Source of the DNA: Bacillota bacterium
GTDB lineage: Bacteria > Bacillota > Clostridia > Oscillospirales > Acutalibacteraceae
DNA: 8,462 nt
NCBI GenBank assembly: GCA_023397245.1
Contig: JAEWUH010000242.1
Span: 1 to 8,462, forward strand
Direction of reading: 5' to 3'
In this document: positions 1 through 6,500 of the stretch, in pieces
Layout of the letters: the number at the start of each line of letters is the position of its first letter
Position numbering within the stretch: position 1 is the first letter of the stretch
Position numbers and translations under genes: made by a program
Notes under the pieces: generated by a model
Databases searched by the model: none
Seen by the model: the letters and a program-made list of their open reading frames with translations, nothing else
What the model was told of the DNA's origin: nothing

Positions 1-821
1 GTCTTGCACTGGGCAAAGGGGTTATCATCGCAACCGACTTTGCAGAAGCGCAGGACGCAGTCAAGACGATTATGGAGGATAAAGTGTTCGGCTCTTCCGG
101 CAACCGGATCGTTGTGGAAGAATTTATTACCGGGCCGGAAGTATCGGTGCTGGCCTTTACAGACGGGAGCTGTGTGAAACCGATGGTTTCCTCCAAAGAT
201 CATAAGCGCGCGCTCGACAATGACAAGGGTCTGAACACGGGCGGAATGGGCACGATCAGCCCGAATCCCTATTACACCGATGAAGTTGCGGAAACCTGTA
301 TGAAAACCATCTTTCTCCCGACGATTCAGGCGATGAATCAGGAAGGCAGAAGGTTTAAGGGCTGCCTGTATTTTGGTCTTATGCTTACCAAGGATGGGCC
401 AAAGGTTATTGAATACAATTCCCGCTTCGGCGACCCGGAAACGCAGGTGGTGCTGCCGCGCCTGAAAACGGACTTTGTGGATATCCTGCAGGCGGTCATT
501 GAAGAACGCCTGGAATCCCAGCCCATTGAATGGAGCAGCGACGCCTGCGCGTGTGTGGTAATGGCTTCCGGGGGTTATCCGGGAAAATACGCCAAGGGCA
601 TCAAAATAACCGGTCTGAACGAAAACGGCCAGATTGACGGTGCTACGGTATACCACGCGGGAACGGTCTGGAAAGAGGATGCGTTTTATACCAGCGGCGG
701 ACGCGTGCTGGGTGTAACCGCCCTCGGCGCTACGCTGAGGGAAGCGTTAGGCAAGGCTTATTCCGCGGTTGGAAAAATCCATTTTGACGGCGCGCATTAC
801 CGCCACGATATCGGAGAATAA
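1..821 (+). CDS. purD: Phosphoribosylamine-glycine ligase (GARS), 5'-truncated by window edge
   Basis: This is the C-terminal 272 residues of the ATP-grasp enzyme that joins glycine to 5-phosphoribosylamine, the second step of de novo purine synthesis in the cytosol. The reading frame is open from base 3 to the TAA at 819-821. It begins inside the ATP-binding loop (LALGKGVIIA), so roughly 145 N-terminal residues lie outside the window. Family signatures seen in order are EEFITGPEVSVLAF, a DHKRALDNDKGLNTGGMG stretch, and the metal/ATP-binding segment IEYNSRFGDPETQ, where E and N are expected ligands. The GARS C-terminal domain follows (GGYPGKYAKG, then FDGAHYRHDIGE). The first ATG inside the window, at 72, is internal and not the start. 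A hairpin terminator follows at once, so purD is probably the last gene of a purine operon; that operon context is inferred. No frameshift or damaged motif is visible. Confidence 0.97.
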   Translation, partial: LALGKGVIIATDFAEAQDAVKTIMEDKVFGSSGNRIVVEEFITGPEVSVLAFTDGSCVKPMVSSKDHKRALDNDKGLNTGGMGTISPNPYYTDEVAETCMKTIFLPTIQAMNQEGRRFKGCLYFGLMLTKDGPKVIEYNSRFGDPETQVVLPRLKTDFVDILQAVIEERLESQPIEWSSDACACVVMASGGYPGKYAKGIKITGLNENGQIDGATVYHAGTVWKEDAFYTSGGRVLGVTALGATLREALGKAYSAVGKIHFDGAHYRHDIGE

Positions 822-833
822 AATTTCATTGCT

Positions 834-871
834 TCTTCCCGTGTAAAAGCGGGGAGAGACAATTTTTATTT
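834..871 (+). terminator. Rho-independent terminator of purD
   Basis: An 8-bp stem, TCTTCCCG (834-841) with CGGGGAGA (850-857), including one T-G wobble, encloses an 8-nt loop. A U-rich run follows at 863-871 after a 5-nt gap. It starts 12 nt after the purD stop. The gap before the T run makes it a moderate rather than ideal terminator, but its position suits the end of a transcript. Confidence 0.65.
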
Positions 872-878
872 GGGCATG

Positions 879-913
879 AAAAAGGCGATACGGTGAATTT
901 ACCGTATCGCCTT
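879..913 (-). terminator. Rho-independent terminator of the ireB / 99-aa gene transcript
   Basis: A perfect 13-bp inverted repeat (AAGGCGATACGGT at 882-894 and its complement at 901-913) has a 6-nt loop. On the minus strand the stem runs directly into five U residues (879-883). It begins 12 nt after the stop codon of the 99-aa gene. On the plus strand the stem is followed by AATAATTT, a poor U tract, so it mainly serves the leftward transcript, though it could back up the purD terminator. Confidence 0.88.
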
Positions 914-925
914 AATAATTTATCG

Positions 926-1225
926 TTATTCTGCCAAAGCCCGTGAAAGCCAGGCATCCGCAATATCCATTGCAAGATAAAGGCCGTTCTTTTCGCTGGA
1001 CTTGACAATCTGCTTGCGTGCACGAATATTCTGGTCGGTATACATCAACTGTATTGAAACCCGATCCGCTACGTCCATATCCTGAACTTGTTTTTTGCTT
1101 TTGATTTCAAGCTTTACGACATATTTATCCTTCATGCTTCCGTAATAAATCACATCACCGCAGCGCATCAGCGGTTTGCCTTTATAAGTGGGAAACTGCG
1201 GCGCGCTTTCCGTATTCTCATTCAT
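926..1225 (-). CDS. Small conserved-looking protein of unknown function (99 aa)
   Basis: I do not recognise a named family. The protein is 99 residues, soluble-looking, with no signal peptide or membrane segment. A short polar N-terminus (about 1-15) leads into a region of alternating hydrophobic and polar residues (about 18-68) that suggests beta strands (CGDVIYYG, YVVKLEIKS, RVSIQLMYT). A C-terminal segment (about 76-98) is probably helical (LYLAMDIADAWLSRALA). It contains one cysteine (C22). The gene is very likely real: AAAAGGAGA lies at 1232-1240, 6 nt before the ATG, and a strong terminator sits 12 nt after the stop. It lies 53 bp downstream of ireB on the same strand with no terminator between them, so co-transcription is expected. 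The beta-rich N-terminal part followed by a helix is compatible with a small ligand- or RNA-binding fold, but that is only inference. Confidence 0.85.
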   Translation of the reverse strand: MNENTESAPQFPTYKGKPLMRCGDVIYYGSMKDKYVVKLEIKSKKQVQDMDVADRVSIQLMYTDQNIRARKQIVKSSEKNGLYLAMDIADAWLSRALAE

Positions 1226-1278
1226 TCCAATGTCTCCTTTTGTTCAATTAATAAAGTGCTTCATATTCATGTTGTGAT

Positions 1279-1524
1279 TTACTCACCTAAATAAGATTTC
1301 AATAGCACCTGAAGCAATTCATCGCGGTCAATCCTGCGTATAAGACTGCGTGCGTTGTTGTGTGTGGTAATATAGGTGGGATCCTCGGAAAGAATATAGC
1401 CGACAATCTGGCTAATCGGATTATACCCTTTTTCTTTCAAAGAATCGTAAACAAGGGTCAGTATTCTTTTGATATCCCCTTCACGATCATTACCGAGTGA
1501 AAAAGTCATCGTCTTATCCAGCAT
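1279..1524 (-). CDS. ireB: IreB family regulatory phosphoprotein (UPF0297)
   Basis: An 81-residue protein of the UPF0297/IreB family, known in Bacillus as YrzL. The signature is clear: LTLVYDSLKEKGYNP, then ISQIVGYILSEDPTYITTHNNAR, then a charged C-terminal helix (RRIDRDELLQVLLKSYL). In Enterococcus faecalis IreB is phosphorylated by the PASTA-domain kinase IreK and affects intrinsic cephalosporin resistance. Thr5, in the DKT segment near the N-terminus, aligns with a threonine I recall as a phosphosite there; Thr7 is a second candidate. The start at 1522-1524 (MLDKTMTF) is preferred over the ATG at 1555-1557. The family begins at about this point, GGGGGTG (1530-1536) is placed 5 nt upstream, and the upstream ATG would fall inside the promoter spacer. 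The gene sits 72 bp after pheT and 53 bp before the 99-aa gene. In many Firmicutes this gene lies beside ruvX or alaS; neither is seen here. Confidence 0.93.
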   Translation of the reverse strand: MLDKTMTFSLGNDREGDIKRILTLVYDSLKEKGYNPISQIVGYILSEDPTYITTHNNARSLIRRIDRDELLQVLLKSYLGE

Positions 1525-1545
1525 GGAAACACCCCCAGTATTGTC

Positions 1546-1574
1546 ATAATACATCATAAACAGGATAAATTCAA
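1546..1574 (-). promoter_or_regulatory. Candidate sigma-A promoter for ireB
   Basis: On the minus strand TTGAAT (1574-1569), a 17-bp spacer and TATTAT (1551-1546) make a good -35/-10 pair. The expected start point is about 1539, just upstream of the ribosome site at 1530-1538, giving a very short leader of about 15 nt. It would give ireB expression independent of the pheST T-box. The unusually short leader lowers my confidence. No U-tract hairpin separates pheT from ireB, so read-through from pheT is also possible. Confidence 0.5.
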
Positions 1575-1596
1575 GAGCTATTTTATGAACTCGAAA

Positions 1597-3975
1597 TTAG
1601 GAACGCAGATTAGCGCCTACCTTTTCAAGCTCTTTCATGACTTTTTTCATGACTCCGGAGGTGTGTTCATCCGTCAGCGTACTGTCGTTTGAACGCAGGA
1701 CAATACTGAAAGCAACGCTCTTTTTGTTCGCTTCAATCTGTTCCCCTCTGTAAACATCAAAGAGCTTGATCTGTTCCAGAAGGCTGCCGGCGCCTCGTAC
1801 GATTGCCTTTTCAAGGATAAGCACGGGGATGCTGTCATCGCAGATGAGAGCGAGGTCTCTGGTTACCGCCGGGAATTTCGGCAGCGGCGTATATTTTTTC
1901 TCATCCTTTGCGTATTCGAACATGAGGTCTACGTCAAGCGTAAAGCAGTACACTCTTTCGCCGATTCCATAGGTTTCAGCGGCTTTTGGATGAATTTCAC
2001 CGATGATGCCGAGGCGTTTTCCATCCAGAGTAAGCACCGCGCAGCGTCCCGGATGGTAGCTGTACTCATCGGAGGATGCTTCAATATCGTAATTCTCTAC
2101 GCTCAGTTTTTCCAGAATTTGTTCCGCCATACCCTTTGCGGTGAAGAAATCCGCGTCATTGCCGTACATTCCGCAGATTAAAATCGGTTTTTCTAACGGA
2201 AGCTTATCGTCCTGGGTCGGAATATACTCCATTGCCAGCTCAAACAGGCAGGCTGAAGCGTTGCGGTTGTTGTAGTTCCGGGCCAGAATCTCAAGCATGG
2301 AAGGAAGGGCGGTGGTTCTCATGATGCTGGTATCTTCGCCAAGCGGGTTGGAAATCGTGATGGATTTGCGCAGCGGGGAATCTGCAGGCATCCGGATTTT
2401 ATCGTAATATTTCGGGCTGATAAAGGAGTAAGTCATAATTTCGCTTGCTCCAAGAGCCAGCATGGTATCGCTGATGGTACGCTCAAATTTCTGGCGCGGC
2501 GTATATTTACCCTGCGCGCCGCCGGAAAGCGAGGTGCCGGGAATTTTATTGTAGCCGTAGAATCGGGCAATTTCTTCGGCGATATCCGCTTTATGCTGCA
2601 GGTCGGGGCGGAAGGTCGGCACGATGATCTCGTCGCCGTCAAATGTGCATTCAAGCTTTTTCAGGATAACCTTCATTTCATCCGCGCTGAGCTGGATGTC
2701 AAGAAAACGGTTGATCCAACCGGTTTCCAAACGTATTCTTGTGGGCTCAGTACCGGAATGGTCGTCAACGATCACGTCGTCCATCACATCGCCGGCGTCC
2801 AGCAGTTCAACCAATTCGCAGGCACGTTCCAGCGCCGGCAGGCAGTTGTTCGGGTCAAGCCCTTTTTCGTAGCGGGAGGAGGCGTCCGTCCTCATACCCT
2901 GATCTCTTGCGGTGGTGCGCACGGAAACGCCGTTGAAGCAGGCGGATTCAAACACAATGGTGTTGGTATCGTCCACGATCCCGCTGTATTCGCCGCCCAT
3001 AACACCGGCAATCGCAATCGGTTTGTTTGCGTCGGCAATCACGAGGTTTTTTGCGTGAAGCGTATGCTCCACACCGTCCAGCGTGGTGATGGTTTCGCCG
3101 TCTTTTGCGCGGCGCACACGGATTTTGCTTTCCTCAATGAAGCGCAGGTCGAAGGAATGCATCGGCTGGCCGTATTCCAGCATGACATAGTTCGTAATGT
3201 CCACGATATTGTTGATCGGGCGAACGCCCATGGCGCGGAGTCTTTCACGCATCCAGCGCGGGGAGGGCTTTACGCGTACATTCTTTACAATGCGCGCGGA
3301 ATAAATCGGGCATAAATCCGTTGCTTCCACTTTTACGTCAAGCAAGCCCTTACAGGAGCCGTGACCGGCTTTGACAACCGGCTTATGCAGCACAAGCGGT
3401 TTGTCAAAGGTCGCGGCGGCTTCCCTTGCAAGGCCGATGACAGAGAAACAGTCCGGACGGTTGGAGGTGATCTCAAATTCTACCTTCGTATCGTCAAAGC
3501 CGAGCGCTTCGCAGATCGGCTGTCCGAGCTTGCAGTCTTCCTGCAGGACGAAGATACCATCCTCTATGGCGTACGGAAAATCATGCTTGGTCAGACCAAG
3601 CTCGCCGAGCGAGCAGAGCATCCCGTTGCTCTCCACGCCGCGCAATTTTCCTTTTTTAATCTTTTTGCCGCCCGGCAGAGTAGAATTGTTCAGTGCGGCA
3701 GGCACGATGTCGCCGGCCTTTAAATTCTGCGCTCCGGTTACAATCTGAACCGGTTCGCCGGAGCCGATATCGATTTTCGTAATCCATAAATGGTCGGAAT
3801 CCGGATGCTTATCCAGAGAAAGCACCTTTCCGACTACCACGTTTTCAATTTCGCTGCCTTCTTTTTCCCAGCCTTCTACCTTGGAACCGCTCATCGTCAT
3901 AGCTTCGGTGAAGCTGCGGATCGGCATATCGTCAAGTGTTACGAACTCTTTTAACCATCTCATTGAAAGATTCAT
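1597..3975 (-). CDS. pheT: Phenylalanine-tRNA ligase beta subunit
   Basis: This is the large subunit of the cytosolic alpha2-beta2 phenylalanyl-tRNA synthetase. At 792 residues it has the usual bacterial length. In order it shows an N-terminal tRNA-binding (EMAP/OB-type) domain at about 44-150, with NVVVGKVLSLDKHPDSDHLW; the B3/B4 region, which in this family carries the editing site that removes Tyr misattached to tRNA-Phe (about 210-390, with RPINNIVDITNYVMLEYGQP); the B5 domain (about 410-480); a catalytic-like core without active-site motifs (about 500-690, ASEIMTYSFISP); and a C-terminal anticodon-binding FDX-ACB domain (about 695-792, PKFPAVTRDLAL). The ATG at 3973-3975 has AAGGAGGCG (3982-3990) before it, overlapping the pheS stop codon. 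The gap to pheS is only 13 nt, so the subunits are probably translationally coupled. No clear terminator follows the stop. Confidence 0.98.
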   Translation of the reverse strand: MNLSMRWLKEFVTLDDMPIRSFTEAMTMSGSKVEGWEKEGSEIENVVVGKVLSLDKHPDSDHLWITKIDIGSGEPVQIVTGAQNLKAGDIVPAALNNSTLPGGKKIKKGKLRGVESNGMLCSLGELGLTKHDFPYAIEDGIFVLQEDCKLGQPICEALGFDDTKVEFEITSNRPDCFSVIGLAREAAATFDKPLVLHKPVVKAGHGSCKGLLDVKVEATDLCPIYSARIVKNVRVKPSPRWMRERLRAMGVRPINNIVDITNYVMLEYGQPMHSFDLRFIEESKIRVRRAKDGETITTLDGVEHTLHAKNLVIADANKPIAIAGVMGGEYSGIVDDTNTIVFESACFNGVSVRTTARDQGMRTDASSRYEKGLDPNNCLPALERACELVELLDAGDVMDDVIVDDHSGTEPTRIRLETGWINRFLDIQLSADEMKVILKKLECTFDGDEIIVPTFRPDLQHKADIAEEIARFYGYNKIPGTSLSGGAQGKYTPRQKFERTISDTMLALGASEIMTYSFISPKYYDKIRMPADSPLRKSITISNPLGEDTSIMRTTALPSMLEILARNYNNRNASACLFELAMEYIPTQDDKLPLEKPILICGMYGNDADFFTAKGMAEQILEKLSVENYDIEASSDEYSYHPGRCAVLTLDGKRLGIIGEIHPKAAETYGIGERVYCFTLDVDLMFEYAKDEKKYTPLPKFPAVTRDLALICDDSIPVLILEKAIVRGAGSLLEQIKLFDVYRGEQIEANKKSVAFSIVLRSNDSTLTDEHTSGVMKKVMKELEKVGANLRS

Positions 3976-3988
3976 TGCTTACGCCTCC

Positions 3989-5008
3989 TTAAAATTGTTT
4001 CAGGAATCTTACGTCGTTTTCATAGAAAAGGCGCAAATCGTCGATATTATATTTCCGCATGACAACGCGCTCAAGCCCCATTCCAAGCGCAAAGCCGCTG
4101 TAAATTTCCGGGTCGATTCCGCAGTTGGAAAGCACCTTCGGGTGAACCATGCCGCAGCCCAGAATTTCAATCCAACCCTCGCCCTTGCAGAGACGGCAGC
4201 CTTCGCCGTGGCAGTTAAAGCACTGCACGTCCACCTCGGCGGACGGCTCGGTGAACGGGAAATGATGGGGGCGGAAGCGTACGACCGAATCCTCGCCGTA
4301 CATACGCTTCACAAAGGTTTCCAGGGTGCCTTTCAGGTCTGCAAAGGTAATCCCCTTGTCAACAACCAGACCTTCGATTTGATGGAACAGGGGGGAGTGG
4401 GTGGCATCCATCGCGTCGGAGCGGTAAACCCTTCCGGGCGAAATGATGCGGATTGGAGGCTTCTGTTTCTCCATAACGCGCACCTGAACCGGAGAAGTCT
4501 GCGTACGGAGCAGAATATTATCGTTGATATAAAACGTATCCTGTGTATCCCTTGCCGGATGGTCCTTCGGGATATTGAGCGCCTCAAAGTTATAATAATC
4601 GTATTCGACTTCCGGGCCGCTCACGATGTCGAAGCCCATGCCAACAAAAATTTCCTTGATGGCGTCAAGCTCAATGCTGAGCGGATGTTTTGCGCCCAGC
4701 TCATGATGCTTTCCGGGCAGGGTAACGTCGATTTTTTCCCGTTCAAGCCTTTTGGCGGTTTCTTCTTCCTTAAGCTCGGCGGCGCGCTTTACCAGATCCG
4801 CTTCAATAAACTCACGGATTTCGTTGGCCATCTGGCCGATTTTCGGGCGTTCCTCCGCAGAAAGGCTTCCCATTTGTTTTAAAATGGAGGTCAGTTCTCC
4901 CTTTTTGCCGAGATACTTGATCCGCAGATTTTCAATGATCTGCTGACCTTTTGCTTCGTTCAGCTCCCGGATTGCGTTTTCGCGGATTTTTTCGAGCTGC
5001 TGCTTCAT
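3989..5008 (-). CDS. pheS: Phenylalanine-tRNA ligase alpha subunit
   Basis: The catalytic subunit of phenylalanyl-tRNA synthetase, a class II enzyme. Its 339 residues match the family. The N-terminal 90 residues are charged and helical, the expected coiled-coil arm that contacts tRNA. The catalytic core contains HPARDTQDTFY (150-160), RTQTSPVQVR (168-177), motif 2 from GRVYRSDAMDATHS to EGL (192-214), FPFTEPSAEVDV (250-261) and motif 3 GFALGMGLERVVM (305-317). Four cysteines at 263, 266, 271 and 274 form a CxxC-x4-CxxC cluster resembling a zinc knuckle, a pattern I recall from other Firmicute PheS proteins. The ribosome site AAAGGAA (5018-5024) is about 10 nt from the ATG. pheS is the first gene after the T-box leader, so its expression should answer to uncharged tRNA-Phe. 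Confidence 0.98.
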   Translation of the reverse strand: MKQQLEKIRENAIRELNEAKGQQIIENLRIKYLGKKGELTSILKQMGSLSAEERPKIGQMANEIREFIEADLVKRAAELKEEETAKRLEREKIDVTLPGKHHELGAKHPLSIELDAIKEIFVGMGFDIVSGPEVEYDYYNFEALNIPKDHPARDTQDTFYINDNILLRTQTSPVQVRVMEKQKPPIRIISPGRVYRSDAMDATHSPLFHQIEGLVVDKGITFADLKGTLETFVKRMYGEDSVVRFRPHHFPFTEPSAEVDVQCFNCHGEGCRLCKGEGWIEILGCGMVHPKVLSNCGIDPEIYSGFALGMGLERVVMRKYNIDDLRLFYENDVRFLKQF

Positions 5009-5053
5009 AGCATATCATTCCTTTCATTCAAAAACGAAATTAATTTATCAAAT

Positions 5054-5088
5054 AAAAAAAGCCTCCGTCCCCGCAAAGGGACGAAGGC
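5054..5088 (-). terminator. Intrinsic terminator of the pheST T-box
   Basis: The minus-strand hairpin pairs GCCTTCGTCCC (5088-5078) with GGGACGGAGGC (5071-5061), 11 bp with one T-G wobble, and is followed by seven U residues (5060-5054). Its 5' arm lies just after the T-box sequence (5110-5094). Formation of the antiterminator would therefore compete with this stem, the switch expected of a transcriptional T-box. Confidence 0.93.
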
Positions 5089-5276
5089 GAACGCTCCGTG
5101 GTACCACCCTAATTTATAACTCGTTGCGACGTATAACGGCGTCAGCCGTCGCAGCCTACTGAAGGTTCAGCCGCGCCACTCCAAAGGGAACTTCGCCTTT
5201 CCTCTCACAAGCACGTTTTCAGCCGGTGGCGCGCTCTCTCTGCGTGAGGTGAAAAAAGGTTACTTCCTTTTTCATC
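5054..5276 (-). ncRNA. T-box riboswitch leader, phenylalanine-specific, upstream of pheS
   Basis: On the minus strand all main T-box parts are visible. Stem I has a base pairing AAAGG (5270-5266) with CCTTT (5187-5183), an AGTAA S-turn motif on its 5' side (5264-5260), and a GAGAGAG-type distal element. The specifier codon TTC (5190-5188) reads phenylalanine and stands directly before the closing strand. A 7-bp stem III (TGCGACG / CGTCGCA, 5153-5125) follows. The T-box sequence AGGGTGGTACCACGGAG lies at 5110-5094, with UGGU able to pair with the ACCA end of a tRNA whose discriminator base is A. A terminator hairpin ends the leader. Uncharged tRNA-Phe should hold the antiterminator form and allow pheST transcription. 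The specifier, the discriminator match and the downstream genes all agree. Confidence 0.96.
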
Positions 5277-5295
5277 GTGTTAATCATTACTAAAT

Positions 5296-5324
5296 AATAT
5301 ATCACCATAAATTAAAAAATGCAA
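5296..5324 (-). promoter_or_regulatory. Promoter of the pheST T-box transcript
   Basis: TTGCAT (5324-5319), a 17-bp spacer and TATATT (5301-5296) on the minus strand place a start near 5289, about 12 nt before stem I of the T-box. The -35 element begins only 6 bp after the LacI-family stop codon. No terminator lies between the two genes, so some regulator transcripts may also enter the T-box leader. Confidence 0.75.
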
Positions 5325-5329
5325 GAAAA

Positions 5330-6328
5330 TCATTTTTGTTCCGGGCATTTGCCTGCGGAATCGCGGATAATCAGCTCCGGTTTCAGGAGCAGCTTGCTGA
5401 TGCTGACCCCGCCAATCAGCTCCTCAAGCATCATAAACGCGCTTTTGCCGATCGCGACCCGGTCCTGCCGGATGGTGGTGAGGGTGGGGGTCAAATGCTG
5501 GGCAATGGGGAGATCGTCAAATCCGATCACGCTTACATCCTCGGGAACGCGCTTTCCCAGTCGGTTCAGCTCGGCGATCACGCCGGAAGCAATCAGGTCG
5601 CTGGCGCATACGATTGCTGTAGCTCCATTCTGAATAAATGTGCCCACATGATCTTTTGCGCAGCCGGGAACATAGTAGCCGTTGGCAAGCAGCGCGGGCT
5701 CAATTGGAACCGAGTACCGTTCCATGCTTTGCGTAAAGGCAAGATACCGTTCATTGGTTACCATACTGTTTTTGGAGCCGTTCAGCAGGGCGATCTTTTT
5801 GTGACCGTTATCCACGAGGTATTTTACCGCTAAATCAATTCCGTTATACCCGTCGGTACCCACATAACCGACATGTTTGTTCGGGATATAGTTGTCAAGC
5901 AGTACGGTCGGCACCGTAGTTTTATAGAGCTGTTTAATATAATCGTCATGAAGTTCAAAACCCAGGAGAAAAGCGCCGCTGAAACCGTACCGCAGCATAA
6001 AGGAATCGAACTTCTCCTGCGTCTGCAGACTGAGGCTGGAGGGAATTACGGTAACATCGCAGTGGCGTCTTGCCGCGCTCAGTTTAAAACCGACAATGAT
6101 TTCATAGCCGAACTGATCAATGTTTTCGTATTCCATATTTTCAATCATCAGGCAGACTTTGCGGTTGCCTAATTTCTGAACCTTTTTTGAGGAATATCCC
6201 ATTTCAACGGCGGTATCCAGTACGAGCTGCCGCATTTGTTCGCTGATGTCACTTGCACCGTTCAAGCCCTTTGAAACCGTGCTTACCGCAATGCCGAGCT
6301 TATTTGCAATATCCTTTATTGTTGCCAT
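5330..6328 (-). CDS. LacI/GalR-family transcriptional regulator, probable controller of divergent malQ operon
   Basis: A 332-residue DNA-binding regulator of ordinary LacI length. The N-terminal helix-turn-helix is clear (TIKDIANKLGIAVSTVSKGLNG, residues 3-24). The periplasmic-binding-protein-like effector domain follows from about 58, with VLLDNYIP, VGTDGYNG, CASDLIASGV, DVSVIGFDD and PTLTTI at their usual places. The hinge is odd: after EMGY comes SSKKVQKLGNRK, lacking the common PN-x-x-AR pattern and one residue short by eye. The ATG at 6326-6328 is chosen because the family starts with M-[AV]-T-I-K-D-I, and because GGGGGA (6333-6338) precedes it by 4 nt. An in-frame TTG at 6385 lies inside the promoter. 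The gene is divergent from malQ and the phosphorylase gene, so a role in maltodextrin or glycogen control is inferred; the effector cannot be read from sequence. Confidence 0.95.
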   Translation of the reverse strand: MATIKDIANKLGIAVSTVSKGLNGASDISEQMRQLVLDTAVEMGYSSKKVQKLGNRKVCLMIENMEYENIDQFGYEIIVGFKLSAARRHCDVTVIPSSLSLQTQEKFDSFMLRYGFSGAFLLGFELHDDYIKQLYKTTVPTVLLDNYIPNKHVGYVGTDGYNGIDLAVKYLVDNGHKKIALLNGSKNSMVTNERYLAFTQSMERYSVPIEPALLANGYYVPGCAKDHVGTFIQNGATAIVCASDLIASGVIAELNRLGKRVPEDVSVIGFDDLPIAQHLTPTLTTIRQDRVAIGKSAFMMLEELIGGVSISKLLLKPELIIRDSAGKCPEQK

Positions 6329-6355
6329 GTAATCCCCCGTTTCTGTTTCAGATTC

Positions 6356-6385
6356 AGTATATACTTTAACGAATACGGTTTTCAA
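6356..6385 (-). promoter_or_regulatory. Candidate promoter of the LacI-family gene
   Basis: On the minus strand TTGAAA (6385-6380) and TATACT (6361-6356) stand 18 bp apart; TATATA with a 16-bp spacer (6363-6358) is an alternative -10. The start would be near 6349, about 20 nt before the chosen ATG. A perfect 10-bp palindrome AGTATATACT covers the -10 (6356-6365). That could be chance in an AT-rich -10, or a site for autoregulation. Confidence 0.6.
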
Positions 6386-6443
6386 GACTTTTACAATAAT
6401 TCATGAGAAAGAATTTCTGATCTATTTAAATCTTCAAATTCTA

Positions 6444-6472
6444 TTGACACATAACGTAAATAATGGTATTAT
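6444..6472 (+). promoter_or_regulatory. Strong sigma-A promoter of malQ-phosphorylase operon
   Basis: TTGACA (6444-6449), a 17-bp spacer and TATTAT (6467-6472) are a consensus -35 and a -10 one base from consensus. The predicted start is near 6479, leaving a leader of about 135 nt before malQ. A promoter this strong beside a divergent repressor-type gene suggests control by repression, as does the dyad placed at the start point. Confidence 0.85.
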
Positions 6473-6482
6473 TCAAAATGAA

Positions 6483-6500
6483 TTTCGAAATATTACGAAA
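6483..6500. promoter_or_regulatory. Candidate operator dyad at the malQ transcription start
   Basis: TTTCGAAATATTACGAAA is an 18-bp imperfect palindrome with only one symmetry-breaking pair of positions (6488/6495). It spans about +4 to +21 of the predicted malQ transcript. It contains a perfect 10-bp palindrome with a central CG (ATTTCGAAAT, 6482-6491), the centre type common in LacI-family operators. A smaller dyad, ATTCA-AAA-TGAAT (6471-6483), abuts it. Binding by the divergent LacI-type regulator is inferred from position; AT-rich sequence makes chance dyads more likely. Confidence 0.5.

Noticed and set aside
1525..1557. Upstream ATG giving ireB an 11-residue N-terminal extension
   Set aside because: The extension does not match the family, contains the ribosome site of the internal ATG, and starts inside the predicted promoter spacer.
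1561..1597. Weak inverted repeat after pheT (GAG/CTC core with AATTT/GAATT arms)
   Set aside because: Few pairs, an internal loop, a 12-nt hairpin loop and no U run; not credible as a terminator.
2593..3315. Open frame of 240 codons on the plus strand, antisense to pheT
   Set aside because: It lies wholly inside pheT, has no recognisable motif, and its composition is what an antisense frame of a GC-biased third-position gene gives.
3881..4882. Open frame of 333 codons on the plus strand, antisense to pheS and the pheT start
   Set aside because: It overlaps two certain genes, matches no family I know, and has no ribosome site. A long antisense frame here is a by-product of pheS codon use.
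6329..6385. TTG start giving the LacI-type protein 19 extra N-terminal residues
   Set aside because: LacI-family proteins begin just before the helix-turn-helix, the ATG at 6328 has a ribosome site, and the TTG coincides with the -35 element.
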